Shown here: positions 26,311-35,695 of the stretch, in pieces
Position numbering within the stretch: the first letter of the stretch is position 1
Layout of the letters: the number at the start of each line of letters is the position of its first letter
From: DASVRA01 sp036388855
GTDB taxonomy: Bacteria; Pseudomonadota; Alphaproteobacteria; Caulobacterales; Caulobacteraceae
Assembly (NCBI GenBank): GCA_036388855.1
Contig: DASVRA010000019.1
Coordinates: 1-64,000 of the forward strand
Direction: 5' to 3'
DNA length: 64,000 nt
The notes under the pieces: generated by a model
What the model saw: only the letters and a program-made list of their open reading frames with translations
The model's database searches: none
Told to the model about the DNA's origin: nothing
Made by a program: the position numbers and the translations under genes

Positions 26311-27462
26311 ATGCGAGAACCCGGACGCCGCCGAGCCGGGGCCGACCGGTCACCGAAGGGCGCGGGGATCCGGCAAGCGGGGCTTGCGCTCCTGTTCGGC
26401 CTGGATGGGGACTTCGGCGGCGGCAGCGGCGTAGCGCGGCTCCTGCGGAACATCACCGAAGCGGGCCCCGCGGGAGAGGGCTCTGGCGCCGTGTCCCTGC
26501 GCAGGCTGGCCCGCTCGGCCACCGTCGACGCCGCCTCGGCGCTCGCGGCCGGTTTGGCCGGAGGAGAGGCCGCGGCCCTGGACTTCGACGAGCTGATGCG
26601 CCGCCGCTGGGGCGAAGATTTCATGGACGTCGAGGCGACGCTTGCCGCCCTGCGGAACCTGCCGCCCGCGACACTGATCAATCTGGACCTGGCGAAGTGG
26701 CTGATCGAACACCGAGCGGACGCCTCGATCACCGAGGAGCGCTGGAGGCAAGCCCAGACCTATTGCGTCTTGGCCGACGTCTACCTCCGCGATCTTCGCA
26801 CCCTGCTGCGCCGATCGGCACGCAGGAAAGCCGACCCGGGCAACCGGCTGCTTCAGTCGATGCTGGACTTGGCCGAGCCGGGCGGTGTGGAAGCGGTGAA
26901 GCGGGCGGCCGAGGCCAAGGAAGGGTGGCTGACTTTGTCGGTTCATTCCGGGCCGAGCCGGTATGGCAAGTGGCTCAGGAACAAGTTCGTAATGGACGAC
27001 GACATCCTTGTCTTGGGCGCTGGGCGGGAGCGGCATTCAACCCAGTTTGCTACCGTACGAACCGATCCCGCACGCGCGTTCCTGCTGATGATCCGCCACC
27101 TTCGCCAAGACGGGACCGCTACGATAGCGGTCGATGGTCAATATGGAAAATCATCCACCAAGCTAAATATACTAGATAAGGAACTTAACTTCGCCAACGG
27201 CTCGCCGCACGCTATCTACTATGCCAAATGTCAAAATACGCTATTTATGTATCGCTGGCACAATGACAAAGTTGTCATCGATATGCATGACGGACCCGTT
27301 CCTGCTCTTGCTGAGTCTATAGATGATTGGACGCTGCGCTGGTTCGGCTGGCTGCGGAAATACCTGGAAGGTCACGTGACGGGCGATCCCGTGAACATCA
27401 GGGGCTATTCGGGATTGTGGTCGAAGCTCTCAAGGGAAGACGACGAGCCGGACGAAGCGTAG
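26311..27462 (+). CDS. hypothetical protein, possibly LpxL/HtrB-like acyltransferase
   Basis: A 383-residue protein. The second half (GWLTLSVHSGPSRYGKWLRNKFV ... ARAFLLMIRHLRQDGTATIAVDGQYG ... NGSPHAIYYAKCQNTLFMYRW) follows the order of LpxL/HtrB-type lysophospholipid acyltransferases (His region, basic-loop plus IxPDQ-like segment, then strands), but a canonical HX4D motif is not clear, so this is tentative. The first half has Ala/Arg-rich helices with no match. The segment about 27115-27330 is much richer in A+T than its surroundings, suggesting recombination or transfer. ATG at 26311 is chosen over TTG 26290. It probably forms a unit with the sulfotransferase and sqdB (22-base gap). Confidence 0.5.
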   Translation: MREPGRRRAGADRSPKGAGIRQAGLALLFGLDGDFGGGSGVARLLRNITEAGPAGEGSGAVSLRRLARSATVDAASALAAGLAGGEAAALDFDELMRRRWGEDFMDVEATLAALRNLPPATLINLDLAKWLIEHRADASITEERWRQAQTYCVLADVYLRDLRTLLRRSARRKADPGNRLLQSMLDLAEPGGVEAVKRAAEAKEGWLTLSVHSGPSRYGKWLRNKFVMDDDILVLGAGRERHSTQFATVRTDPARAFLLMIRHLRQDGTATIAVDGQYGKSSTKLNILDKELNFANGSPHAIYYAKCQNTLFMYRWHNDKVVIDMHDGPVPALAESIDDWTLRWFGWLRKYLEGHVTGDPVNIRGYSGLWSKLSREDDEPDEA

Positions 27463-27484
27463 TGTCCAGCGCAAGGAGCGCCCG

Positions 27485-28738
27485 ATGAAGGTCCTCGTGC
27501 TTGGTGGCGATGGGTTCTGCGGCTGGCCGACCAGCCTGCACCTGTCCGCGCGCGGGCACGAGGTGGCGATCGCCGACAACTTCTCGCGGCGGCGGATCGA
27601 TCTTGAGCTCCAGGCGGAGTCGCTCACCCCGATCGCCCCGTTGGCGGAGCGGCTGACCGCGTGGCGTGAGGCGGCCGGACGTTCCATTGCCGCCCACGAG
27701 CTGACCGTGGGGCGGGACTATGACCGCTTGCTGGAACTGATCGCCGGCTTCCGCCCCGACGCCATCGTCCACTTCGCCGAGCAGCGGGCCGCGCCGTATT
27801 CGATGAAGTCGGCGCGGCACAAACGCTACACGGTCAGCAACAACCTGAACGCCACCCACGACGTCTGCGCCGCGATTGTGGAGAGCGGGCTGGACGTGCA
27901 CCTGGTGCACCTCGGCACCATGGGGGTCTACGGCTACGGCGCGGCGGGGATGAAGATCCCGGAGGGGTACCTGAGCGTGGCGGTGGACACGGCGACCGGA
28001 CTGCTGCGCCAGGAGATCCTGTACCCCGCCAATCCGGGGTCGATCTACCACATGACCAAGACCCAGGATCAGCTGTTCTTCCAGTTCTACAACAAGAACG
28101 ACCGGCTGAAGGTCACCGACCTGCACCAGGGCATCGTCTGGGGCACCGAGACAGAGGAAACGGCGCGCGACCCGCGGCTGGTCAACCGCTTCGACTACGA
28201 CGGCGACTACGGCACGGTGCTGAACCGGTTCCTGATGCAGGCGGCGATCGGCCATCCGCTGACGGTGCACGGCACGGGCGGGCAGACGCGCGCCTTCATC
28301 CACATCCGCGACACGGTGCGCTGCATACAGCTGGCGGTCGAGAGCCCGCCGGCCAAGGGCGAGCGGGTGCGGATCATGAACCAGATGACCGAGACCCACC
28401 GGGTGCGCGATCTGGCGCGGCTGGTGGCCGAGGTGTGTGGGGCCGAGATCGCCTGGCTGCCCAACCCAAGGGCCGAGGCCGAGGAGAACGAGCTGGAGGT
28501 GGCCAACGACGCCTTCCTGGATCTGGGATTGAAGCCGGTCACGTTGCGCGAGGGTCTGCTGCGCGAGGTGACCGAGATCGCGCGGCGCTACGCGGACCGG
28601 TGCGACCGCTCCAAGATTCCCTGCCTCTCCGCCTGGAACCGTGAGGCGGAGGCGCGGCTGGCGTCAGACGAAACGGCATCAGACACGCAGGCGGAGCGCG
28701 CGGCGGCGCCGGCCTGGACGGCGACGCCGCCGAGGTAG
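27485..28738 (+). CDS. sqdB: UDP-sulfoquinovose synthase (SqdB-like)
   Basis: A 417-residue extended short-chain dehydrogenase. The N-terminal NAD site is VLVLGGDGFCGWPTSLHL; VHFAEQRAAPYSMKS and LGTMGVYGYG are signatures of SqdB, and SIYHMTKTQDQLFF contains the YxxxK catalytic pair. SqdB converts UDP-glucose plus sulfite to UDP-sulfoquinovose, precursor of sulfolipid SQDG. A partner glycosyltransferase (SqdX/SqdD) is not visible here. The last 50 codons overlap the convergent hutI on the opposite strand by 151 bases; the conserved part ends around IPCLSAWNREAEARL. Confidence 0.82.
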   Translation: MKVLVLGGDGFCGWPTSLHLSARGHEVAIADNFSRRRIDLELQAESLTPIAPLAERLTAWREAAGRSIAAHELTVGRDYDRLLELIAGFRPDAIVHFAEQRAAPYSMKSARHKRYTVSNNLNATHDVCAAIVESGLDVHLVHLGTMGVYGYGAAGMKIPEGYLSVAVDTATGLLRQEILYPANPGSIYHMTKTQDQLFFQFYNKNDRLKVTDLHQGIVWGTETEETARDPRLVNRFDYDGDYGTVLNRFLMQAAIGHPLTVHGTGGQTRAFIHIRDTVRCIQLAVESPPAKGERVRIMNQMTETHRVRDLARLVAEVCGAEIAWLPNPRAEAEENELEVANDAFLDLGLKPVTLREGLLREVTEIARRYADRCDRSKIPCLSAWNREAEARLASDETASDTQAERAAAPAWTATPPR

Positions 28739-29925
28739 CGCCGGTGGAGCAGGGGCTTGCCGAGCCAGTAGGCGAGCTCGGCGGGCGTCTCAACGTCCCA
28801 GACCGCGAGGTCAGCCGCCTTCCCGGCCTCAAGCGTGCCAGTCTCGGCCTGCAGCCCGAGCGCGCGGGCGGCGTGACGGGTGCCGCCCGCCAGCGCCTCC
28901 TCCGGCGTGAGACGGAACTGGACAGACGCCAGGGTGACGGCCGCGAGCATCGAGGCCATCGGCGAGGTGCCTGGGTTGCAGTCGGTGGCGACGGCCATGG
29001 CCACGCCATGCCGCCGCAACTCCTCGATGGGGGGCGTCTTGGTTTCGCGCAGCATCAGGAAGGCGCCCGGCAACAGCACCGCCACCACGCCGGCCTCCGC
29101 CATCGCCGCGATGCCCGCATCGCCGGCGTGCTCGACGTGGTCGGCGGAGAGCGCGCGGTAGCGGGCTGCCAGGGCTGCGCCGCCGCCGTCGGAGAGCTGG
29201 TCGGCGTGGAGCTTCACCGGCAAGCCCAAGTCCCGCGCCTTGTCGAACAGTCGCGCGACCTCCTCGGGGGAAAAGGCGATGGTTTCGCAATAGGCGTCGA
29301 CCGCATCAACTAAGCCTTCCGCGTGTAGGGCGGGGAGCGCCTCGTCGATCATCAATTCGAGGTAGGCGGCGCGGTCGTGGCGGAACTCCGGCGGCAGGGC
29401 GTGAAGGCCGAGGAAACTGGTGCGAACCCGCACCCCAGCCGCCTCCCCGAGCCGGCGCGCCACGCGCAGCATCTTCCGCTCGGACTGAAGGTCGAGGCCG
29501 TAACCGGACTTGACTTCAACGGTGGTGACGCCGGTTCCGGTGAGGCCGACGAGGCGCGACACGGCCGAGCGCAGGAGGTCGTCCTCGGAAGCGTCGCGGG
29601 TCGCGGCGACGGTTGAGACGATGCCGCCGCCGGCGCGGGCGATCTCCTCGTAGCTCGCGCCCCTCAGCCGCTGCTCGAACTCGTCGGCCCGGTTGCCGCC
29701 GAACACCAAATGGGTGTGGCAGTCGATCAGCCCCGGCGTGATCCAACGGCCGTCCAGATCATGCGTCTCGGCCGCCTCCGCCGAAGGCAGCTCCGGGCGG
29801 GGGCCGATCCACACGATGCGGCCTTCGTGGATGAGGACGGCGGCGTCATCGACGGCGCCGTATGCCGCGCCGCCAGGCGTCATGGTGGCCGCGCGGCATC
29901 CAGTGATGAGTAGGTCCGCGGCCAC
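28588..29925 (-). CDS. hutI: imidazolonepropionase HutI
   Basis: A 445-residue metal-dependent amidohydrolase opening the imidazolone ring in histidine degradation. Motifs are LIDCHTHLVFGGNRADEF (metal-binding HxH), GGIVSTVAATR, VKLHADQLSDGGGAALAARYRALSADHVEHA and VATDCNPGTSP. GTG at 29925 has AGGA upstream. The family core ends near residue 403; the remaining 42 residues (Ser/Arg/Ala-rich) are encoded opposite sqdB and are probably a read-through extension. It is transcribed with hutG on the minus strand, with a REPIN-like element between. Confidence 0.92.
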   Translation of the reverse strand: MAADLLITGCRAATMTPGGAAYGAVDDAAVLIHEGRIVWIGPRPELPSAEAAETHDLDGRWITPGLIDCHTHLVFGGNRADEFEQRLRGASYEEIARAGGGIVSTVAATRDASEDDLLRSAVSRLVGLTGTGVTTVEVKSGYGLDLQSERKMLRVARRLGEAAGVRVRTSFLGLHALPPEFRHDRAAYLELMIDEALPALHAEGLVDAVDAYCETIAFSPEEVARLFDKARDLGLPVKLHADQLSDGGGAALAARYRALSADHVEHAGDAGIAAMAEAGVVAVLLPGAFLMLRETKTPPIEELRRHGVAMAVATDCNPGTSPMASMLAAVTLASVQFRLTPEEALAGGTRHAARALGLQAETGTLEAGKAADLAVWDVETPAELAYWLGKPLLHRRYLGGVAVQAGAAARSACVSDAVSSDASRASASRFQAERQGILERSHRSA

Positions 29926-29933
29926 TTTTCCTA

Positions 29934-30030
29934 CCGCTCATCCCCGCAAAAGCGGGGACACAGGTTTTTTACGGTCAGAACAAGGGGCATCAGAAAAGCC
30001 TGGGTTCCCGCTTCCGCGGGAATAAGCGGG
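29934..30030. repeat. REPIN-like paired palindromes (hutI-hutG gap)
   Basis: Two inverted copies of a REP-type unit. The left copy (29934-29970) has stem CCCCGC/GCGGGG, and the right copy (29994-30030) has CCCGC/GCGGG. Read outward from the centre, each has an AAA(A)-CCTG-G-G/T start and an AGCGG end. The pair fills nearly the whole gap between hutG and hutI. Confidence 0.75.
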
Positions 30031-30039
30031 AGGGGATGG

Positions 30040-30942
30040 TCATGCGCGAGATGCAAGCCCCGCCAGCACCTCACACACCCAACGCGCGGCCGTCAGCGCG
30101 GAGATGTCCGCGACATCCAAGCTCGGGTCGAATTCAGTGAGGTCCACCGCCCGGACCTTGGGATGTGCGGCGATCGCACGGGCGGCGGCGAGGAAGTCGC
30201 GCGCCGCCACGCCGCCGGGCCGCGCCCCCGGCGCGCCGGGCAACTGGCTGCGGTCGATCACGTCGATGTCGAAATCGACGTAGATCACCTCGCAGAGGGT
30301 GGAGAGGCGGTCCAGTTCCTCCGCCGCCACGGCCGTCAGTCCACGGGCATGGCATTCCGACAGCGGCCGGATCGAGATGTCCGCCGCCTTCGCCTTTTCG
30401 TGCATGCGGCGGGTGTTGGCGAAGGGGGCCAGGCCGATCTGGCTGATGCGGTTTCCGGGCAGCCCGTCCTCCAGCAGCGCCTGGACCGGGTTGCCGTTGT
30501 TGAGACCGCAGTCGGTGTCGCGCAGGTCGAAGTGGGCGTCGAGCGTCAGCAGGCCCACACGCCCGAGCGTTGGGTCCAGCCCATGCACCCCCGGCCGCGT
30601 CACCGCGTTGTTGCCGCCGAGCAGCATCGTCAACTCCCGCTTGGCCACCTGCGCCGCCACGATGTCTCGGATGGGGGCGAAGGCGTCGGCGGGGGAGACG
30701 AGCTTCAGGTTCAGGTCGCCGGCGTCATGCACCTGAACACCAGAGAGGTCAGTCTCGGTTTCGAGGTCGTAGACGCTCATGCGCTTCAGGGCCGCGCGCA
30801 CCGCAGCCGGGGCGAGGTCACAGCGGCCGGGCGTCAGCGAGCGCTCGTTCAGCGGGGCGCCGACCAGGGCCGCGCGCGCGTCGGGGCGCTGGCCGAGCAG
30901 GTCGGCGGCGGATGTCCAGCTGCGGCATTCCGATGCGGCCAA
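30040..30942 (-). CDS. hutG: formimidoylglutamase HutG (arginase family)
   Basis: A 300-residue ureohydrolase-fold enzyme with two manganese-binding motifs, LTLDAHFDLRD and YVDFDIDVID, and the upstream LLGGNNAVTRPG segment. It converts N-formimidoyl-glutamate to glutamate and formamide, the last step of histidine use. No ATG fits; TTG at 30942 with GGAAGGAA eight bases upstream is the likely start. It is flanked on both sides by REPIN-like elements. Confidence 0.85.
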   Translation of the reverse strand: MAASECRSWTSAADLLGQRPDARAALVGAPLNERSLTPGRCDLAPAAVRAALKRMSVYDLETETDLSGVQVHDAGDLNLKLVSPADAFAPIRDIVAAQVAKRELTMLLGGNNAVTRPGVHGLDPTLGRVGLLTLDAHFDLRDTDCGLNNGNPVQALLEDGLPGNRISQIGLAPFANTRRMHEKAKAADISIRPLSECHARGLTAVAAEELDRLSTLCEVIYVDFDIDVIDRSQLPGAPGARPGGVAARDFLAAARAIAAHPKVRAVDLTEFDPSLDVADISALTAARWVCEVLAGLASRA

Positions 30943-30953
30943 GCCTGTTCCTT

Positions 30954-31049
30954 CCGCTCATCCAGCGTCGGCAGACGCAGGTTTTAGCCTGTCGAAGCCG
31001 CCCCGCACCCAAAAAAGCCTGGGTTCCCGCTTTCGCGGGAACAAGCGGG
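30954..31049. repeat. REPIN-like paired palindromes (hutG-hutU divergent gap)
   Basis: The left copy (30954-30985) keeps the CCGCTCATCC and CAGGTTTT ends but has a different stem (GCGTC-GGCA-GACGC). The right copy (31013-31049) has CCCGC-TTT-CGCGGG with AAAAGCCTGGG and AAGCGGG ends. The pair occupies most of the 125-base divergent promoter region. Confidence 0.7.
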
Positions 31050-31067
31050 TTGTAAAGACCTAGGGCG

Positions 31068-32737
<1,670 letters not shown>

Positions 32738-32741
<4 letters not shown>

Positions 32742-34267
32742 ACCTCCTGACGGTCGGCGAGCGGCCACTGACCCTAGCCGATCTGCGCGCCGTGCTCGCG
32801 GGACCGGTGCGGGTGGAGATCACGCCCGAGGCCTTGGCCGAGGTGGAGGCCGGCGCTCGCACGATCGGCGACATCGTCCGCTCCGGCGAGACCGTCTACG
32901 GCGTCAACACTGGCTTCGGCCTCCTGGCCAACACCACGATCGCGCCAGACGCGCTCGAGCTGCTCCAGCGCAACCTGGTGCTCAGCCACTCCACCGGCGT
33001 GGGGCCGCTGCTGCCCGACCCGGTCGTGCGCCTGATCCTGGTGCTGAAGATCGCCTCGCTCGCGCGCGGCGCCTCGGGGATCAGGCCGCGGACATTGCGG
33101 GCGCTGCAGGCGCTGCTCGAGCGCGAGGTCTACCCGTGCATTCCGGCCAAGGGCTCGGTCGGGGCCTCCGGCGACCTGGCGCCGCTCGCCCACCTCTCGG
33201 CGGTGCTGATCGGGGAAGGGCACGCCCGGGTCGGGGGCGAGATCAGGTGCGCCGAGCACGCCCTGTCCCTGGCGGGGCTGGAGCCGCTTGAACTCGGGCC
33301 CAAGGAGGGCCTGGCGCTGCTCAACGGCACTCAGGTGTCCACCGCCCTGGCGCTGGCTGGGCTGTTCGCCGCCGAGGACGTGTTCTCGGCCGCCCTGGTC
33401 GCGGGCGCCCTCTCCACCGATGCCTTGAAAGCGTCAGACACGCCCTTCGACCCCCGCATCCACGGGCTGCGGGGGCAGCCGGGGCAGATCGACGCCGCCA
33501 TGTGCCTGCGCGCCCTGATCGCCACCAGCGAAATCCGCGAGAGCCACCGGCACGGCTGCCCCAAGGTGCAGGACCCCTACTCGCTGCGCTGCCAGCCCCA
33601 GGTGATGGGGGCGGTGCTGGACCTGCTGCGGACGGCCGCGCGCACCCTGCATATCGAGGCCAACGCGGTGACCGACAACCCGCTGGTGTTCCCCGACACC
33701 GGCGAGGTGCTGTCCGGCGGCAACTTCCACGCCGAGCCGGTGGCCTTCGCCGCCGACATGATCGCCATGGCGCTGGCGGAGATCGGCAACCTGTCGGAGC
33801 GGCGGACCGCGGTGCTGGTGGACCCAAAGATGAGCGGCCTGCCGCCGTTCCTGGTCGAGGAGTCCGGCCTGAACTCCGGCTTCATGATCGCCCAGGTCAC
33901 CGCCGCGGCCTTGGTGTCGGAGAACAAGCAGCTGGCGCACCCGGCCTCGATCGACACGGTGCCCACCTCAGCCGGCCAGGAGGACCATGTGTCGATGGCC
34001 TGCCACGGGGCGCGGCGCCTGCTCGACATGGCCGCCAACGCGGCCAACGTCGCGGCCATCGAGCTGCTGGCCGCCGCCCAGGGCCTGGAGTTCCACCGCC
34101 CGCTCAGGAGCTCGCACGCGCTGGAGGAGGCCCATACCCTAATCCGGGGCCGGGCCGCCCGCTGGACCGCCGACCGTTACTTCGCTCCCGACATCGCGGC
34201 GGTGCGCGAACTGGTGGAACAAGGGGCCTTCCGCCGTTTCACCGCCGGCCTGTGCCCGTCGGAATGA
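32738..34267 (+). CDS. hutH: histidine ammonia-lyase HutH
   Basis: A 509-residue lyase. GSVGASGDLAPLAHL (about residues 140-153) contains the Ala-Ser-Gly triplet that cyclises to the MIO electrophile; GVNTGFG and the QEDHVSM and ENKQLAHPAS segments are also present. It removes ammonia from histidine to give urocanate, the entry step of the pathway. GTG at 32738 overlaps the hutU stop by four bases; the frame upstream is only a shadow of hutU. Confidence 0.96.
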
Positions 34268-34316
34268 GGGCGGGGCCAGGCGCAATCCAGCGGCTCGGCC
34301 CGCGCGTAGCCTTCCC

Positions 34317-34766
34317 ATGATGGAGAAGCGGGCGTTGCAGGGGGCGGTGGCGGTGGCGGGGCTTGTGCCCGTCGCCGGGGGGCTGATCGGCATGATCGAA
34401 GGCGCGGAGGCCTTCGGCGGGGCGGGCGGCGCAGTGCTCGACGGTCATATCCGTTACCTTTCGGGCTTGCTGCTGGCGCTCGGGCTGGCCTTCTGGAGCG
34501 CGGTTCCGGCGATCGAGCGGCGGACGCTGATGGTGCGGCTGCTGAGCGCGGCGGTGGTGCTGGGCGGGCTGGCGCGGCTGTACGGCGCCTGGCGCCACGG
34601 GCTGCCCGGCGCGACCATGCAGTTCGCCCTGGTGATGGAGCTGGTGGTCACGCCGCTGCTCTGCCTGTGGCAGGCGCGGGTGGCGGCCAGGACGCTGCAC
34701 CCGGTAGATCGTGGAGAGGCGCGGGGCTCCGCCGCTCGATGGCCGCTTGGAGAGCCTCTGCGCTGA
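34317..34766 (+). CDS. DUF4345 family membrane protein
   Basis: A 149-residue protein with four hydrophobic helices (GAVAVAGLVPVAGGLIGMI, IRYLSGLLLALGLAFWSAVPAI, LLSAAVVLGGLARLYGA, FALVMELVVTPLLCLWQARVA). The HIRYLSGLLLALGLAFWSA and GGLARLYG segments fit the small DUF4345 family of unknown function. ATG ATG at 34317 begins the protein. The last 18 residues are low-complexity and hydrophilic. No functional link to hutH is evident. Confidence 0.7.
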   Translation: MMEKRALQGAVAVAGLVPVAGGLIGMIEGAEAFGGAGGAVLDGHIRYLSGLLLALGLAFWSAVPAIERRTLMVRLLSAAVVLGGLARLYGAWRHGLPGATMQFALVMELVVTPLLCLWQARVAARTLHPVDRGEARGSAARWPLGEPLR

Positions 34767-34920
34767 TTTTCACCCTGTCCGGGAAGCTGCGCCGCCGCGG
34801 CTCACGGCAGCTCCGGAAACAGCATGGGGATACAGGCGGCGAGCGCAGGAGCCGGTGAGGGCGACGGCCTAATGGGCCCATTCGCGCCGGTCCAGATGGG
34901 CGCGGCGCCTACGATGTGAT

Positions 34921-35006
34921 TGGTGCCCCAGGCCGGACTCGAACCAGCACGCCGTCGCCGGCAACAGATTTTGAGTCTGCCGCGTCTACCATTTCGCCAC
35001 TGGGGC
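34921..35006 (-). tRNA. tRNA-Leu (CAA)
   Basis: On the minus strand the acceptor GCCCCAG, D-arm GGCGAAATGGTAGACGC, anticodon stem GCAGA/TCTGT with loop CTCAAAA (anticodon CAA), long variable arm typical of class II tRNAs, T-loop GGTTCGAGTCC, and encoded CCA at 34921-34923. It directly precedes the gene transfer agent cluster. Confidence 0.95.
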
Positions 35007-35163
35007 GCCGTCCCTCGAGTCGAGCCCGAGCATGACGACGCGGGCAATCTAGCGGTGGGCGGGGTGGGGTCAATGCGAGGGGCTTGTGGCGCCTAGCCCG
35101 CCGAAGCGGGAATAGGGGGATAAGGCGGGACTTATCCGTCTGGTCTGGAAAAAATTGGCGCGC

Positions 35164-35227
35164 GTTTTCAGCCAGTTGTGATTTTCTCGCGGCAAGTTTT
35201 CAGCCGGGTCCGCTGGTCCCTTATAGT
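35164..35227 (+). promoter_or_regulatory. GTA cluster promoter with paired direct repeats
   Basis: GTTTTCAGCC occurs at 35164-35173 and 35196-35205, start to start 32 bp (about three helical turns). TATAGT at 35222-35227 is a good -10, with the second repeat covering the -35 position and no consensus -35. This is the layout of an activator-dependent promoter. Predicted start of transcription coincides with the g1 ATG at 35234. Confidence 0.5.
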
Positions 35228-35233
35228 TCCGGC

Positions 35234-35695
35234 ATGGTCGGAAAAGTGGGTGAAGCGGCGGGGCCGCTCGCGGGCATGGCCACGGAGATGGCGAAGCGTC
35301 TCCGGGCCGGCTGGGACGAATACAAGCAGAACGCGGCGCCCGCCGATCAGGCGGGGCTGGAGCGCGAGGCGCGGATGCTGGCGACGCTGGCGCGGGCGGG
35401 CGCGGCGGTGTTCGCCATGGAGGCGGCCGAGCGGCGCGCGCAGGACGCGGAGGTGAAGCGGCGGGCGCGCCAGGCGGCGGCGCGGGAACAGGCGGGGGAC
35501 GCGGAGGCGGATGTCATCAGCGGTAAGGAGCTGCGCGCGCGGTCCGAGCGAGTCGACGCTGGAGTCGATCGCGCACTCGCTGCACTCGACGCAGCGGGGT
35601 TTGGGCTCGAGCAGCGGGACGGGTCCGCACTGGCAAGAAGCCTGGCTCGACGAGGTGGAGCGCTGGACCGGGGTCGCGAACAAAGGGCAGCATGA
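35234..35695 (+). CDS. GTA g1, putative small terminase subunit
   Basis: A 153-residue protein, almost entirely helical and rich in Ala, Arg and Glu (GLEREARMLATLARAGAAVFAMEAAERRAQDAEVKRRARQ), in the position of the RcGTA g1 gene, shown to be TerS in Rhodobacter. RcGTA g1 has about 107 residues; this one is longer because its frame runs 185 bases into the terminase large subunit gene. ATG at 35234 sits about seven bases after a -10 element, so its mRNA may be leaderless; MATEMAKRL at 35278 is an alternative start. Confidence 0.6.
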   Translation: MVGKVGEAAGPLAGMATEMAKRLRAGWDEYKQNAAPADQAGLEREARMLATLARAGAAVFAMEAAERRAQDAEVKRRARQAAAREQAGDAEADVISGKELRARSERVDAGVDRALAALDAAGFGLEQRDGSALARSLARRGGALDRGREQRAA

